A stretch of DNA of 64,000 bases from Deltaproteobacteria bacterium (lineage in GTDB: Bacteria > Myxococcota_C > UBA6777): NCBI GenBank assembly GCA_002731275.1, contig PCBK01000146.1, forward strand, positions 1 to 64,000, in the 5' to 3' direction. A program made the position numbers and the translations under genes. Under the pieces are notes generated by a model that was given only the letters and a program-made list of their open reading frames with translations, was not told the DNA's origin and did not search any database. This document shows, piece by piece, positions 53,278 through 61,356 of this stretch. Every line of letters starts with the position of its first letter. Positions within the stretch are counted from its first letter, which is position 1.

Positions 53278-54450
53278 ATGACAATTCCAGTATCTGCCCA
53301 ACAACCGCTCCTCGAAGGTCAACTCGAAGAGGCCGCCTCCATTCTTCGTGCCCATCTCAAAGAACAACCAGATGATCGCGAATCCACCCTGGAATTGGCA
53401 CGTGTCCTCCTCGGCCTCGAACAATTCGATGGCAGCGAGTCATTGTTCACACCCCTTTTGGAGTCCAACCCCAAAGACGCACAGGCGCTTGGGGTCAGGG
53501 GTCTCTGGCATCAACTCAACGGCAACGAAGAGGCCGCCAGAGCCGACTACGAAAAGGCACTCTCCATCCAACCCGAACAGTCCGATGTCCAATACAACCT
53601 CGGTCGTATCATCGTACATCAAGACGAACTGTCCGAAGAGGACGCAAAGAGCGCCGAATCCTATCTCAAACGCGCGCTCGAATTGGAGCCCAATCATTTC
53701 CAGGCCCAATTCGAGCTCGCAGCCCTCTATACCCGTCAATTTGATACCATCAAGGCGCTCGAAGCCTGTGAGAAGACCATCCACCTCAACCCCTACCACC
53801 TCAGAGCCTATCTCTTCATGGGTGAGGTCTTTTCGGCCGCAGGCGAAATTGACGGTGTGATCAAACTTTACAAGGCCGGTCTCCTCAACAACCCTCTCGC
53901 GCACATCTTCAGAGATGAGCTGATCCGCCTCTACCGCCAAAAAGGAAGCAATCGCAAAGCCTTCGACATCGCCCTCGAACAGAGTAAAATGCGAGGCGCT
54001 TACGAAGACTTCTTGGAGTTGGGCAATATCTCCATCGAGACAAAGCAGTTTGACATCGCAGAGGTCGCGTTCAGAAAAGCCGAACAGCTACGTGAAAACA
54101 GCTGGGAGGCCTCCTTCAACCTTGGTGAGATCTACCGCGGCGCCGGCGCACTCGAAGAAGCTGAGAAAGCCTACAAACGCTCTCTCGAAAAGACCGCTTC
54201 TGCGCAGGCATTCACAGGCCTTGGTGTGATCGCCTTTGAAGCTGAACCCCAACGCCTTGACGAGGCGATCTCCTATTTCCGCAAAGCGTTTGATTTTAAC
54301 CCCCAAGATCCAACGTATCTGCACAACTTCGCCCTCGCCCTCTACAAGGCCAACGAGATCGACGAACTCAAACTCGTCGTAGACCTCGCCCAGCAGCTCC
54401 TCCCCGAAGACACCAAAGCACTCAGAGACACCAAAAAACTCCTGAAATAA
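53278..54450 (+). CDS. TPR-repeat protein
   Basis: A 390-residue soluble protein made almost entirely of tetratricopeptide repeats: about ten helical pairs of 34 residues with the pattern (A/G)-x-x-Y/F...A..P, for example GNEEAARADYEKALSIQPEQSDVQYNLG and LEEAEKAYKRSLEKTASAQAFTGLG. There is no signal peptide or membrane segment, so it is cytoplasmic. TPR arrays bind partner proteins and can serve as chaperones or scaffolds. It starts 46 bases after the repeat protein on the same strand and ends 32 bases before the GH113-like gene. Co-transcription with the exported-looking repeat protein makes a chaperone role worth considering, but this is only context. Confidence 0.9.
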   Translation: MTIPVSAQQPLLEGQLEEAASILRAHLKEQPDDRESTLELARVLLGLEQFDGSESLFTPLLESNPKDAQALGVRGLWHQLNGNEEAARADYEKALSIQPEQSDVQYNLGRIIVHQDELSEEDAKSAESYLKRALELEPNHFQAQFELAALYTRQFDTIKALEACEKTIHLNPYHLRAYLFMGEVFSAAGEIDGVIKLYKAGLLNNPLAHIFRDELIRLYRQKGSNRKAFDIALEQSKMRGAYEDFLELGNISIETKQFDIAEVAFRKAEQLRENSWEASFNLGEIYRGAGALEEAEKAYKRSLEKTASAQAFTGLGVIAFEAEPQRLDEAISYFRKAFDFNPQDPTYLHNFALALYKANEIDELKLVVDLAQQLLPEDTKALRDTKKLLK

Positions 54451-54482
54451 GGCCGCCAAAAAGCGCATACAAGAGGAACCGT

Positions 54483-55505
54483 ATGAAGCACATCACCTTT
54501 TTGTTTGGCTTCATCTTTTGGTTGGCGCTCACTGCGTGCACACCTCCTCAGCTTCCTGAACGCCACTTTCGCGGCGGCTGGCTCACCAAAAATGACAAGG
54601 GACTCATCCTCTCCCAAGTCACCAAACAAACCTTACAGACGATGAAATCATTGGGCATCAAGTGGATCGCGCTCGGTCCAGACGTCCATATGGAGAATAT
54701 CCATAAGCCCGCGTTGTCATATGGTTTAGATGACAACGCCTACAAAGAGTTCATCACCTACGCCACACAGCAAGGGTTCCAGATCACGTTGTTGCCGCGT
54801 ATTGAGTCCCCAGACTTCTTTAAGCCCCCCTACCCGTTTCGCGCGGATATCGAGATGGACAATGAAGAAGATTGGAAGACATTTCACGACAATTACAAAC
54901 AGATGATCGGACACTACGCCCGACTCAGCCAAGAAACAGGTGTGGGGATGTTGATTCTAGGGTTGGAGTATCAGCAAAGTGTTTCGCAATTCCCGGAGAG
55001 TTGGCGTGCCATTATCAAACACGCGCGTAGTCTCTACAAAGGAAAGCTGACCTATTCAGCCAACTGGTACGAAGAGTTCCAACAGGTGACATTTTGGGAT
55101 GAACTCGATTATATCGGGATTGGTGCCTATTTTGAGTTGTCCGATGGCCCAAATACTTCCATGCTGTCGATCATGGACAATTGGCTGCCGATCGTCAAAA
55201 CACTTCAAAAGACCTCCGAGGCATACAATAAACCCGTGATCTTTACGGAGGTCGGCTACACCACATTCGAAGACGCCGCACAATATCCGTGGAAATGGCA
55301 AGATGATCTGCAACGCCCCATCTCCCAAGAACAACAAGCCGATTGCTATCGTGCATTGTTCCGCGTCTTTGCCAATGAACCCTGGTTTGATGGGTTCTTT
55401 ATCTGGCGCTTTTATACTGACCCCTCCATCCTCCCTGCCTACAGCTACAGCCCCGCAAACAAGCCCGCTGGCGACGTCATCCAACGCTGGTTCATGATGC
55501 CCTGA
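54483..55505 (+). CDS. GH113-like glycoside hydrolase lipoprotein
   Basis: A 340-residue exported protein with signal MKHITFLFGFIFWLALTAC, where LTAC is a lipobox, so it is probably lipid-anchored. The mature part has the order of a TIM barrel of the GH113 (beta-mannanase-like) type: IKWIALGPDVHM near residue 60, FQITLLPRIES, a putative acid/base region MLILGLEYQQS, LTYSANWYEEFQQVTFWDELDYIGIGAYFELS and the putative nucleophile in VIFTEVGYTT near residue 257, ending in GFFIWRF. I base the family name on these patterns from memory. AGAGGA lies 5 bases before ATG 54483. It is the third gene of a tight plus-strand set. The substrate is unknown; a peptidoglycan- or mannan-like polymer is possible. 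Confidence 0.8.
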   Translation: MKHITFLFGFIFWLALTACTPPQLPERHFRGGWLTKNDKGLILSQVTKQTLQTMKSLGIKWIALGPDVHMENIHKPALSYGLDDNAYKEFITYATQQGFQITLLPRIESPDFFKPPYPFRADIEMDNEEDWKTFHDNYKQMIGHYARLSQETGVGMLILGLEYQQSVSQFPESWRAIIKHARSLYKGKLTYSANWYEEFQQVTFWDELDYIGIGAYFELSDGPNTSMLSIMDNWLPIVKTLQKTSEAYNKPVIFTEVGYTTFEDAAQYPWKWQDDLQRPISQEQQADCYRALFRVFANEPWFDGFFIWRFYTDPSILPAYSYSPANKPAGDVIQRWFMMP

Positions 55506-55851
55506 CCACCTGTGAACGGGCGATTGAACGGGCGAGTTGCCACTCGCCCACCTGTGAACGGGCGAGTTGCCACTCGCCCCTGCAGCTGCCGCGCTTCGCT
55601 TGCCCATGCAGCTGCCGCGCTTCGCTTGCCCATGCGGCTGCCGCGCTTCGCTTGCCCATGCAGCTGCCGCGCTTCGCTTGCCCATGCAGCTGCCGCGCTT
55701 CGCTTGCCTTGCTACCGGGGACCGGAGGCGGTCCCCAGGCGCAGCCTATCGGCTTTGCCTCCCCCTCCAGTTGGCGCCTTCGGCGCAGACTGCCGCGCAT
55801 TCGCTTGCCTAGTGACTTTGCATCACCGCTCGTTTTACGAGCGGTGATGCA
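55506..55851. repeat. GC-rich repeat block: tandem 26-bp repeats and triloop hairpins
   Basis: Immediately after the GH113-like gene. Two copies of a unit containing ACGGGCGAGTTGCCACTCGC start the block. Five copies of a 26-base unit (CTGCCGCGCTTCGCTTGCCC plus ATGCAG) follow at about 55585-55712. Then come GGGGACCG-gagg-CGGTCCCC, GCGCC-ttc-GGCGC and a perfect 15-base-pair hairpin at 55819-55851 (TGCATCACCGCTCGT, loop TTT). Reading frames across it on both strands are repeat artefacts. About 220 bases of plain sequence precede the next gene. Confidence 0.75.
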
Positions 55852-56075
55852 GCGCAGTCATCAAGAACAGCGCCATCAAAAAAACGCTCTTATCGAGTTG
55901 CATCGAATGGGCTCCAGTGGTAGGATGACGGACATCAAAAAAGACAAAATCTGTCCATCGGAAGGAAGCAAACGACCCTTCAAAGTCGACAAGCATAAAA
56001 GGCTTGGCCTTGGCCAGCAAATGCTCAATGAAATTTGCTTTTCTCTCGTCCCATTATCCTCATGAGGAGTATCAC

Positions 56076-56825
56076 ATGAGACCCACTTCCAATTTCACTT
56101 ACGACAATCGACGTGTATACGGTTCACACAGCATCGACAACATCACCGTCCTTATCAAGCAAAATGCCGAAATCGCAACCATCTTGCAAACCTCTCTTGG
56201 ATGGTTTCAACTCGCTCATACCAACTTCATCAAAGCCCTCGAACTCCTTAACAAAGAAATCGGCGAAGACGAAGCCCTCACAAAACTCCAACTCAAACTC
56301 CCCACCACCACAAAAGATGGCATCGAGTTCGTCTACGATACATTCGAACTCATCACGCGAAAAGCCAAACTCAAAAAAGATCAAAAGGCACTCAAAAAAA
56401 TCCGACTCTCTATTGAACAAGTCACCGGCGGCAAGAAGAAAAGCGAGCTTAACTCCACGAACGACAAATATGTCTTCATCGAACACCTCCATGAACAACT
56501 CCCCTCACACAAAGAACTCCACTACAAGGACGCAGACTTCGATCTGATTCAACATGTGGAGACTCTGTGGAAAGAAGTCAAAGGCGCAAACAAAAGCCTC
56601 TCAAACGAAAAAGCCGAAACACAAGAAGCCCGACGAGCTGTCTGGAAATCTGCGATAATATGGGATCGTGAGTACTCTACTCTGAAACTCATCACCCGCG
56701 GCTCACTCCGTCACTTACAACGTAGCTCCGAAACCAAAGAGTACTTCTTGGACATCGGCCCAACAACCTCCACAAGCTCCTCTGAACCCACCGAAAACGA
56801 CGAAAATACAGAGACACCTTCTTGA
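56076..56825 (+). CDS. Helical protein of unknown function, followed in frame by a repeat array
   Basis: A 249-residue hydrophilic protein with no signal peptide. It is mostly helical with Lys/Glu-rich stretches (ELITRKAKLKKDQKALKKIRLSIE) and ends in a Thr/Ser/Glu-rich tail (TTSTSSSEPTENDENTETPS). GAGGAG lies 6 bases before ATG 56076, a strong start. I do not recognise a family. The TGA at 56823-56825 is the only stop in this frame until 57357: the next 177 codons are open and translate the 42-base repeats as 14-residue units. The gene may therefore once have encoded, or may still encode by readthrough, a protein of about 426 residues. Confidence 0.75.
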   Translation: MRPTSNFTYDNRRVYGSHSIDNITVLIKQNAEIATILQTSLGWFQLAHTNFIKALELLNKEIGEDEALTKLQLKLPTTTKDGIEFVYDTFELITRKAKLKKDQKALKKIRLSIEQVTGGKKKSELNSTNDKYVFIEHLHEQLPSHKELHYKDADFDLIQHVETLWKEVKGANKSLSNEKAETQEARRAVWKSAIIWDREYSTLKLITRGSLRHLQRSSETKEYFLDIGPTTSTSSSEPTENDENTETPS

Positions 56826-57348
56826 GAGGGTTCAGTTCCCAAACCACCCACAACCACCACCTCAAAGGCATCCGCTGGACTTGAGGATGGCAGCAAAACC
56901 AAAATGATGCGATCCGTTGGACTTGAGGATGGCAGCAAAATCAAAATGATGCGATCCGCTGGACTTGAGGACGGCAGCAAAATTAAAATGATGCGATCCG
57001 TTGGACTTGAAGACGGCAGCAAAATTAAAATGATGCGATCCGCTGGACTTGAAAACGGAAGCAAACCCGTCAGGCTAGCATCTTCAAGTCCACAAAACGA
57101 TACAAAAGCGTTCAGGCTGCCATCTTCGACTCTGCAAAACGATACAAAAGCGTTCAGGCTGCCATCTTCGACTCCACAAAATGATACAAAAGTGTTCAGG
57201 CTGCCATCTTCGGCTCTGCAAAGAGGCGAGTTTCCTGTCAGGGCAGCATCCGCAACACATGAAGACGACGATTCTCCAATCACTCCCCCCTCCACATATG
57301 AAGAGGACCCCATCGGCTTCGGGATATCTCTCCCCAAAAGTGTTGCGG
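56826..57348. repeat. Two 42-bp repeat arrays, mutually inverted
   Basis: Array A (56868-57065) has about 4.7 copies of a 42-base unit beginning CGATCCGTTGGACTTGAGGA. Array B (57069 to about 57270) has four or more 42-base units beginning TTCAGGCTGCCATCTTCGAC. B resembles the reverse complement of A (shared CTGCCATC and TC-A-TC positions), so the arrays form an imperfect large inverted repeat. In the plus frame A encodes MRSVGLEDGSKIKM and B encodes RLPSSTLQNDTKAF, each 14 residues long. The minus strand is also open. The region separates the convergent genes at 56076 and 57349. Confidence 0.85.
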
Positions 57349-59673
57349 TTAGTGGATGAGGACGTGGCGGGACCAGAATCGAGCTGCGTCGTCATGTCCT
57401 TCGAGCTTGTTGTAGGTTTCGAACAAGACGGCTTTGGCTTCTTCGACCTGCTCGGACTGGAGCAAACGGACGGCCGCGTTGAGGGATGTACGGAGTCGTT
57501 CGTGATCTTCTTTGCCACAGCGAGGGAATGGATCGGCAGGCGGACCAGGATAAATTGTGTACAAAGCTCGTGGGACATCGTGCCCTTCGTAGTCTTCAAG
57601 AGCACCCTCTGCGACCTCGCTTGGACCGATCACAACAGTCATCCAACGAGAAGGAAGCCTGACTTCAGGTGCGTGACAATAGAGACTCGGTTGGCCATTG
57701 CGCTCCTCAATCGCGAGCTTATCATACGGGACCGCATCAATCTCCATCACACCGACAAGTCCAACATCAATCGTCAACTCAAGTTCGATGACCTGGACAC
57801 CACCTTCGTCATGAAGTCGCTCACGAACACTCGGCTCAATCTCCTCCCACATCTCGTCAAAATCACGCCACGCAGTAAACCGGCTACCAGCGACCTCTTC
57901 GCCAAAATGGTTGGTGTTGATGTGTTCGCGAGGCGTCAGATACAAACCGTCTCCGTAGCGATGTGGACGATCAAACATAATCTCAATGGACATTTCGTGG
58001 CTCTCCTGTTCATCGGGGAAAGTGGTCAACCCCAATAACATACGTTTCTCTTTGAGGTAAAGCGCTTTGGGTAGATGTTGTCGCAACCTGTTTAGCTCAA
58101 AGAGCCTCTCACGTGCAGCATAACGGTTGATCTCTTCGGACTGATCAAAAGATAGAATAGCTTCCCTTGCCTCTTGAGGCAACGAAGGATGTGCGACGAT
58201 CTTTTGCAAGGCTTGCTGTGCAATCCCCGGCAAGGTCGAAACCTCCTTCAACAACATCGCGCAGGCAACAGGTGCTTGGACGAGACAGGCCTCATCACAC
58301 AAAGAAAGCGCCGCGAGACCGCGACGTTCGGGATCAGAGATCTCGTGCACACTCAACACGGACTCCTCTGGCTGACGCATCGACATCCAGGCCTCCGCGA
58401 GACGAGCAAAAGCGGCGTCACGTGGCTCTCGCAAGACGATACGAGCGGCCATTCGCTGTGCATCTTCGAGCTTGCCCTGTGTAAGGAATCCAACAAACGC
58501 CCCATCATACACCAAAGAAGCATCCGTCCCAACGGACTCAGCACGCTCCAAGACCAAGCGCATCCACCCCTCAGTCTCCTGAAGATGTGTGTCATAACGC
58601 TGCACAAGCCCTTCGATCAACATATGTGTGGCTTGTTCACGCGAAGCCCCCGGAGGTTGTCTCAAGAGCATCTCGAACAATTGATGAAAGTAGTTGGAGA
58701 CCCATATGTCATTCTGTGATCGGACAAAGCTGCGCCCCAACACGCCAATGACCGAAGGAATACAGTCGACCTTCCACCGTACATCCCCTCGCAGGTCACG
58801 CTCTTCAAAACTCCACCCCTTGAGTGCATCCAGCGCCTCCAAGAGACGCTCCCACGTATCTGTCACGACATCGTCGGGACGTCGACTGAGTTGGTGTTCG
58901 ATAAAGGAGAGACGACGTGCCAGGCCCGCGCGAATGGATTCTTGGTCACTCATCCCGATCAAGACACACAACAACGCCGCGTGCAAAACGAATGGAGCCT
59001 CGGCAAGTTCGGGCCGGACCTGCTCGACACCGAGGAATTGCTCACTCAAGACGATGGACGTCTCCAATCTGTTGGTGTCGTGCTGAAAACAACGAACAAT
59101 ATCGACGACTTCTTCGAAGAGACGCCCAACCCAGGCTTGATCTCCTTGAACGGCGAGAGCGCCAGCGATTTGACAACACAAACGCCCCTTCTCTTCGTCT
59201 GCACGGAGTTGACGTGTGTGTTGTACAAGTTCGCGAAAGAAGTCTTGAGACCAGGATTGAGGGCCAAATCCCACAGTTGAACGGGCGATCGCCGCGAGTG
59301 TATAGGCTTGATCAGCTTCGTAAGGGAGGGTGGACGCGCGCTCGATAAATGAACGCATGAGGTCAAAGGACCAGGATGACGGCTTCATGAAGGAGTACAG
59401 CTCGGCGACTTTGCTCAAGAGATCTCTTTGGAAGCCAGATTGCTGAATAGAATCGTACATCTCTAGCAATGAACGAAAGAACGCCTGTTGCCAATCAGCG
59501 ACATCGCTGTGCAACAAGCCGAGCCTCAACCAGCCGGCTTTCTTCATTGAGACGCGGACCTCCCGAAGCCAGGGATGTGCAACACGTCGTTCGAGAAAGT
59601 AACCTTCAAGGGAGTCCAATCCCTCTATCGGATCGAACAAAAAGCCCTCTAAATGACTCCAAAGCCGCTCCAT
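57349..59673 (-). CDS. Large helical protein, unknown function
   Basis: A 774-residue soluble protein starting at ATG 59673 with GGAGG 7 bases upstream. The first 520 residues are helical hairpins resembling TPR or HEAT repeats (SWSQDFFRELVQHTRQLRADEEKGRLCCQIAGAL). From about 545 the character changes to a mixed alpha/beta domain with repeated EIMFDRPHRYGDGLYLTP, VIELELTIDVGLVGVMEIDAVPYD and RLPSRWMTVVIGPSEVAEG segments. No catalytic motif is recognisable, and there is no signal peptide. It lies 94 bases downstream of a radical SAM gene on the same strand and may be its partner. The stop codon overlaps the end of the frame that runs through the 42-base repeats. Confidence 0.75.
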   Translation of the reverse strand: MERLWSHLEGFLFDPIEGLDSLEGYFLERRVAHPWLREVRVSMKKAGWLRLGLLHSDVADWQQAFFRSLLEMYDSIQQSGFQRDLLSKVAELYSFMKPSSWSFDLMRSFIERASTLPYEADQAYTLAAIARSTVGFGPQSWSQDFFRELVQHTRQLRADEEKGRLCCQIAGALAVQGDQAWVGRLFEEVVDIVRCFQHDTNRLETSIVLSEQFLGVEQVRPELAEAPFVLHAALLCVLIGMSDQESIRAGLARRLSFIEHQLSRRPDDVVTDTWERLLEALDALKGWSFEERDLRGDVRWKVDCIPSVIGVLGRSFVRSQNDIWVSNYFHQLFEMLLRQPPGASREQATHMLIEGLVQRYDTHLQETEGWMRLVLERAESVGTDASLVYDGAFVGFLTQGKLEDAQRMAARIVLREPRDAAFARLAEAWMSMRQPEESVLSVHEISDPERRGLAALSLCDEACLVQAPVACAMLLKEVSTLPGIAQQALQKIVAHPSLPQEAREAILSFDQSEEINRYAARERLFELNRLRQHLPKALYLKEKRMLLGLTTFPDEQESHEMSIEIMFDRPHRYGDGLYLTPREHINTNHFGEEVAGSRFTAWRDFDEMWEEIEPSVRERLHDEGGVQVIELELTIDVGLVGVMEIDAVPYDKLAIEERNGQPSLYCHAPEVRLPSRWMTVVIGPSEVAEGALEDYEGHDVPRALYTIYPGPPADPFPRCGKEDHERLRTSLNAAVRLLQSEQVEEAKAVLFETYNKLEGHDDAARFWSRHVLIH

Positions 59674-59767
59674 ATTGGTGCCTCCAAATGCAAAAGATGG
59701 AGACTACAACATAGCGAATCCAAGTCAAATGATCAAAAAGAACTGTCAGCAGAAGAGAACCCTCCGC

Positions 59768-60985
59768 CTAATACCCCATCAAACCACAACATCTCGTACA
59801 GACAGGCATGATCCCTTCTTGACTGATGCTTTGGCGGAACTTCACGTAACGCTCGGAGTTCCAAAGCTCTGTCAGCTTGGTATCTTTGATATTTCCGACG
59901 ATGTAATCGTGATAATCGCGACATGGTGAGACGTCACCGTTACTGTCGATTTCGGGACATTGGAAGATCGAGACACACTGATTAAACCCGAAGGTCGCGC
60001 TGTGGTCGGTGTAGTACTTGCGAAGATCGGCTTCATCGGTGAGGTTTGGCATGATGTAGACGGGGCAAGAGTTGAAGCCAGACGCCCTCTTCTGAAGGTC
60101 TTTGAGCTGTCCACTCAACTCAGCGTAGTCGAATTTACTCCAGTCACCCACCCAACCGTAGGGAAGTTTGGCACTTTCACCGAAGCGTCGTTCAAAGTCA
60201 TCGCTGTGTTTGGTCGCGCTCTCAAAGTCGATCCACCAAGAGAGATAGAAGATCTGCAGATCAGTGTAGGGTTTCAGGCGCTCGTAGATGTTTGTCAGGT
60301 CGAAGAAGTTTTCGCGAGAGATTGTGGTCAAACTGACGAGCATCGGGAGCTTTTGCCCACGTCGCTTCTTCATCTCGGAGAGTGTCTCGAAGGCCTCGAT
60401 GACTTCGGAGAAGCTGTCGTGGTTCTTGGATTGTCCGGGGCGCGCGGCGTTATGTGTTGCTTCACAAGAACCGTCGACGGAGATCTGCAACAAGAACATG
60501 GGGGCTTCACAAAATTCTTCGGCGAATTTGGCGACTCGCGTACCGTTTGTCGCGATGGAGGAAGGCATACCGAGCTTGGCGCCTTCGTGGATGACGTCCA
60601 TCAAGCCGCGGTAAAGCATCGGCTCGCCACCCCAAAAGTACAGGATGGGCGTGTGCTTGTTGGCTTTCAAATCGTGAAGCATCTCGATATAGCGAGTGTA
60701 TGGGACCTCTTGTTTGCGAAGCTCTTTGAGATCTCTGTCGCGAAGATAACCGTTGTCTCCCCACTGTCCGCAAGTGTGACAACGAAGGTTGCACAAGTCA
60801 GTGATCCGAAAACCAATATGGCGGATTTTGTTGGCGATACCGTTCTTGTAGTTGGGGTACAACATGTTAAAGAACTGTTTCTCCATTTGGAAACCAATGG
60901 CAGTTCGTGCAAATGCGGTATGGGAAAGTACCTTGGTCGCATTTTTCAAAATACCACTGATAGGCACCTGACTTCGTTGGCTCAT
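59768..60985 (-). CDS. Radical SAM / SPASM-domain protein
   Basis: A 405-residue enzyme with the radical SAM cluster motif CNLRCHTC (Cys65, Cys69, Cys72), the SAM-binding YFWGGEPMLY near residue 110 and ISVDGSCEATHN near 165. The C-terminal third has a SPASM-like set of cysteines (FNQCVSIFQCPEIDSNGDVSPCRDYHDYIVGNI and PVCTRCCG) that would bind auxiliary Fe-S clusters. Such proteins modify peptides or proteins, or act as sulfatase maturases. The ATG at 60985 has AGGAG about 10 bases upstream; ATG 60994 is too close to that SD. No precursor-peptide gene is obvious nearby. The downstream 774-residue protein is the likeliest partner. The long plus-strand frame opposite is an artefact. Confidence 0.88.
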   Translation of the reverse strand: MSQRSQVPISGILKNATKVLSHTAFARTAIGFQMEKQFFNMLYPNYKNGIANKIRHIGFRITDLCNLRCHTCGQWGDNGYLRDRDLKELRKQEVPYTRYIEMLHDLKANKHTPILYFWGGEPMLYRGLMDVIHEGAKLGMPSSIATNGTRVAKFAEEFCEAPMFLLQISVDGSCEATHNAARPGQSKNHDSFSEVIEAFETLSEMKKRRGQKLPMLVSLTTISRENFFDLTNIYERLKPYTDLQIFYLSWWIDFESATKHSDDFERRFGESAKLPYGWVGDWSKFDYAELSGQLKDLQKRASGFNSCPVYIMPNLTDEADLRKYYTDHSATFGFNQCVSIFQCPEIDSNGDVSPCRDYHDYIVGNIKDTKLTELWNSERYVKFRQSISQEGIMPVCTRCCGLMGY

Positions 60986-61356
60986 ATCGGTCATACTCCT
61001 CATCATGTGGCGCTGATCTGTGAACGCCACGAGATCATTGAATGGCTTTCTTTGGTTCGCCCAGCGTACCTGCGGATGGTTGTTGCGGATCACATCTGCG
61101 AATGAGCATGGGGGAGCACACAGGCTTCAAATCAAACGTATGCGCCGGAGAGTTTTCATACCAAGAAAAACCCGTTACAAACAGGCCCTCACCGCGCATA
61201 GCGAACGTAGCAAAAGCGATCTAGAGTGTCAAGAATCACCCTGTGCACAACCACAAGCTCAACACGCGACTGTCCGCCCTCACAACATTGTTCACACATT
61301 GGCGCTATGCTATAAGCGAAACACACATCCACCACACGAAAGGAAAGAATCCTCCC
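60986..61356. promoter_or_regulatory. Divergent intergenic region with a possible promoter at 61288-61316
   Basis: About 370 bases between divergent genes. TTGTTC (61288-61293), 17-base spacer, TATAAG (61311-61316) is a moderate sigma-70-type promoter for the 61357 gene. No small gene is convincing here. Confidence 0.35.

Noticed and set aside
55506-55712. CRISPR-like array
   Set aside because: The 26-base units are directly contiguous without unique spacers, and no cas gene is present.
55056-55847. Several Cys/Ala/Arg-rich frames on both strands in the tandem-repeat block
   Set aside because: They are translations of the 26-bp repeat (period not a multiple of 3, hence open in several frames) and have no start signals.
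56711-57337. 208-codon minus-strand frame through the 42-bp repeats
   Set aside because: It is made of the repeat read backwards, has no Shine-Dalgarno sequence and overlaps the 3' end of a well-supported plus-strand gene.
59960-61105. 381-codon plus-strand frame opposite the radical SAM gene
   Set aside because: The minus strand encodes CNLRCHTC and the SPASM cysteines. The plus frame has no recognisable domain and is an antisense artefact.
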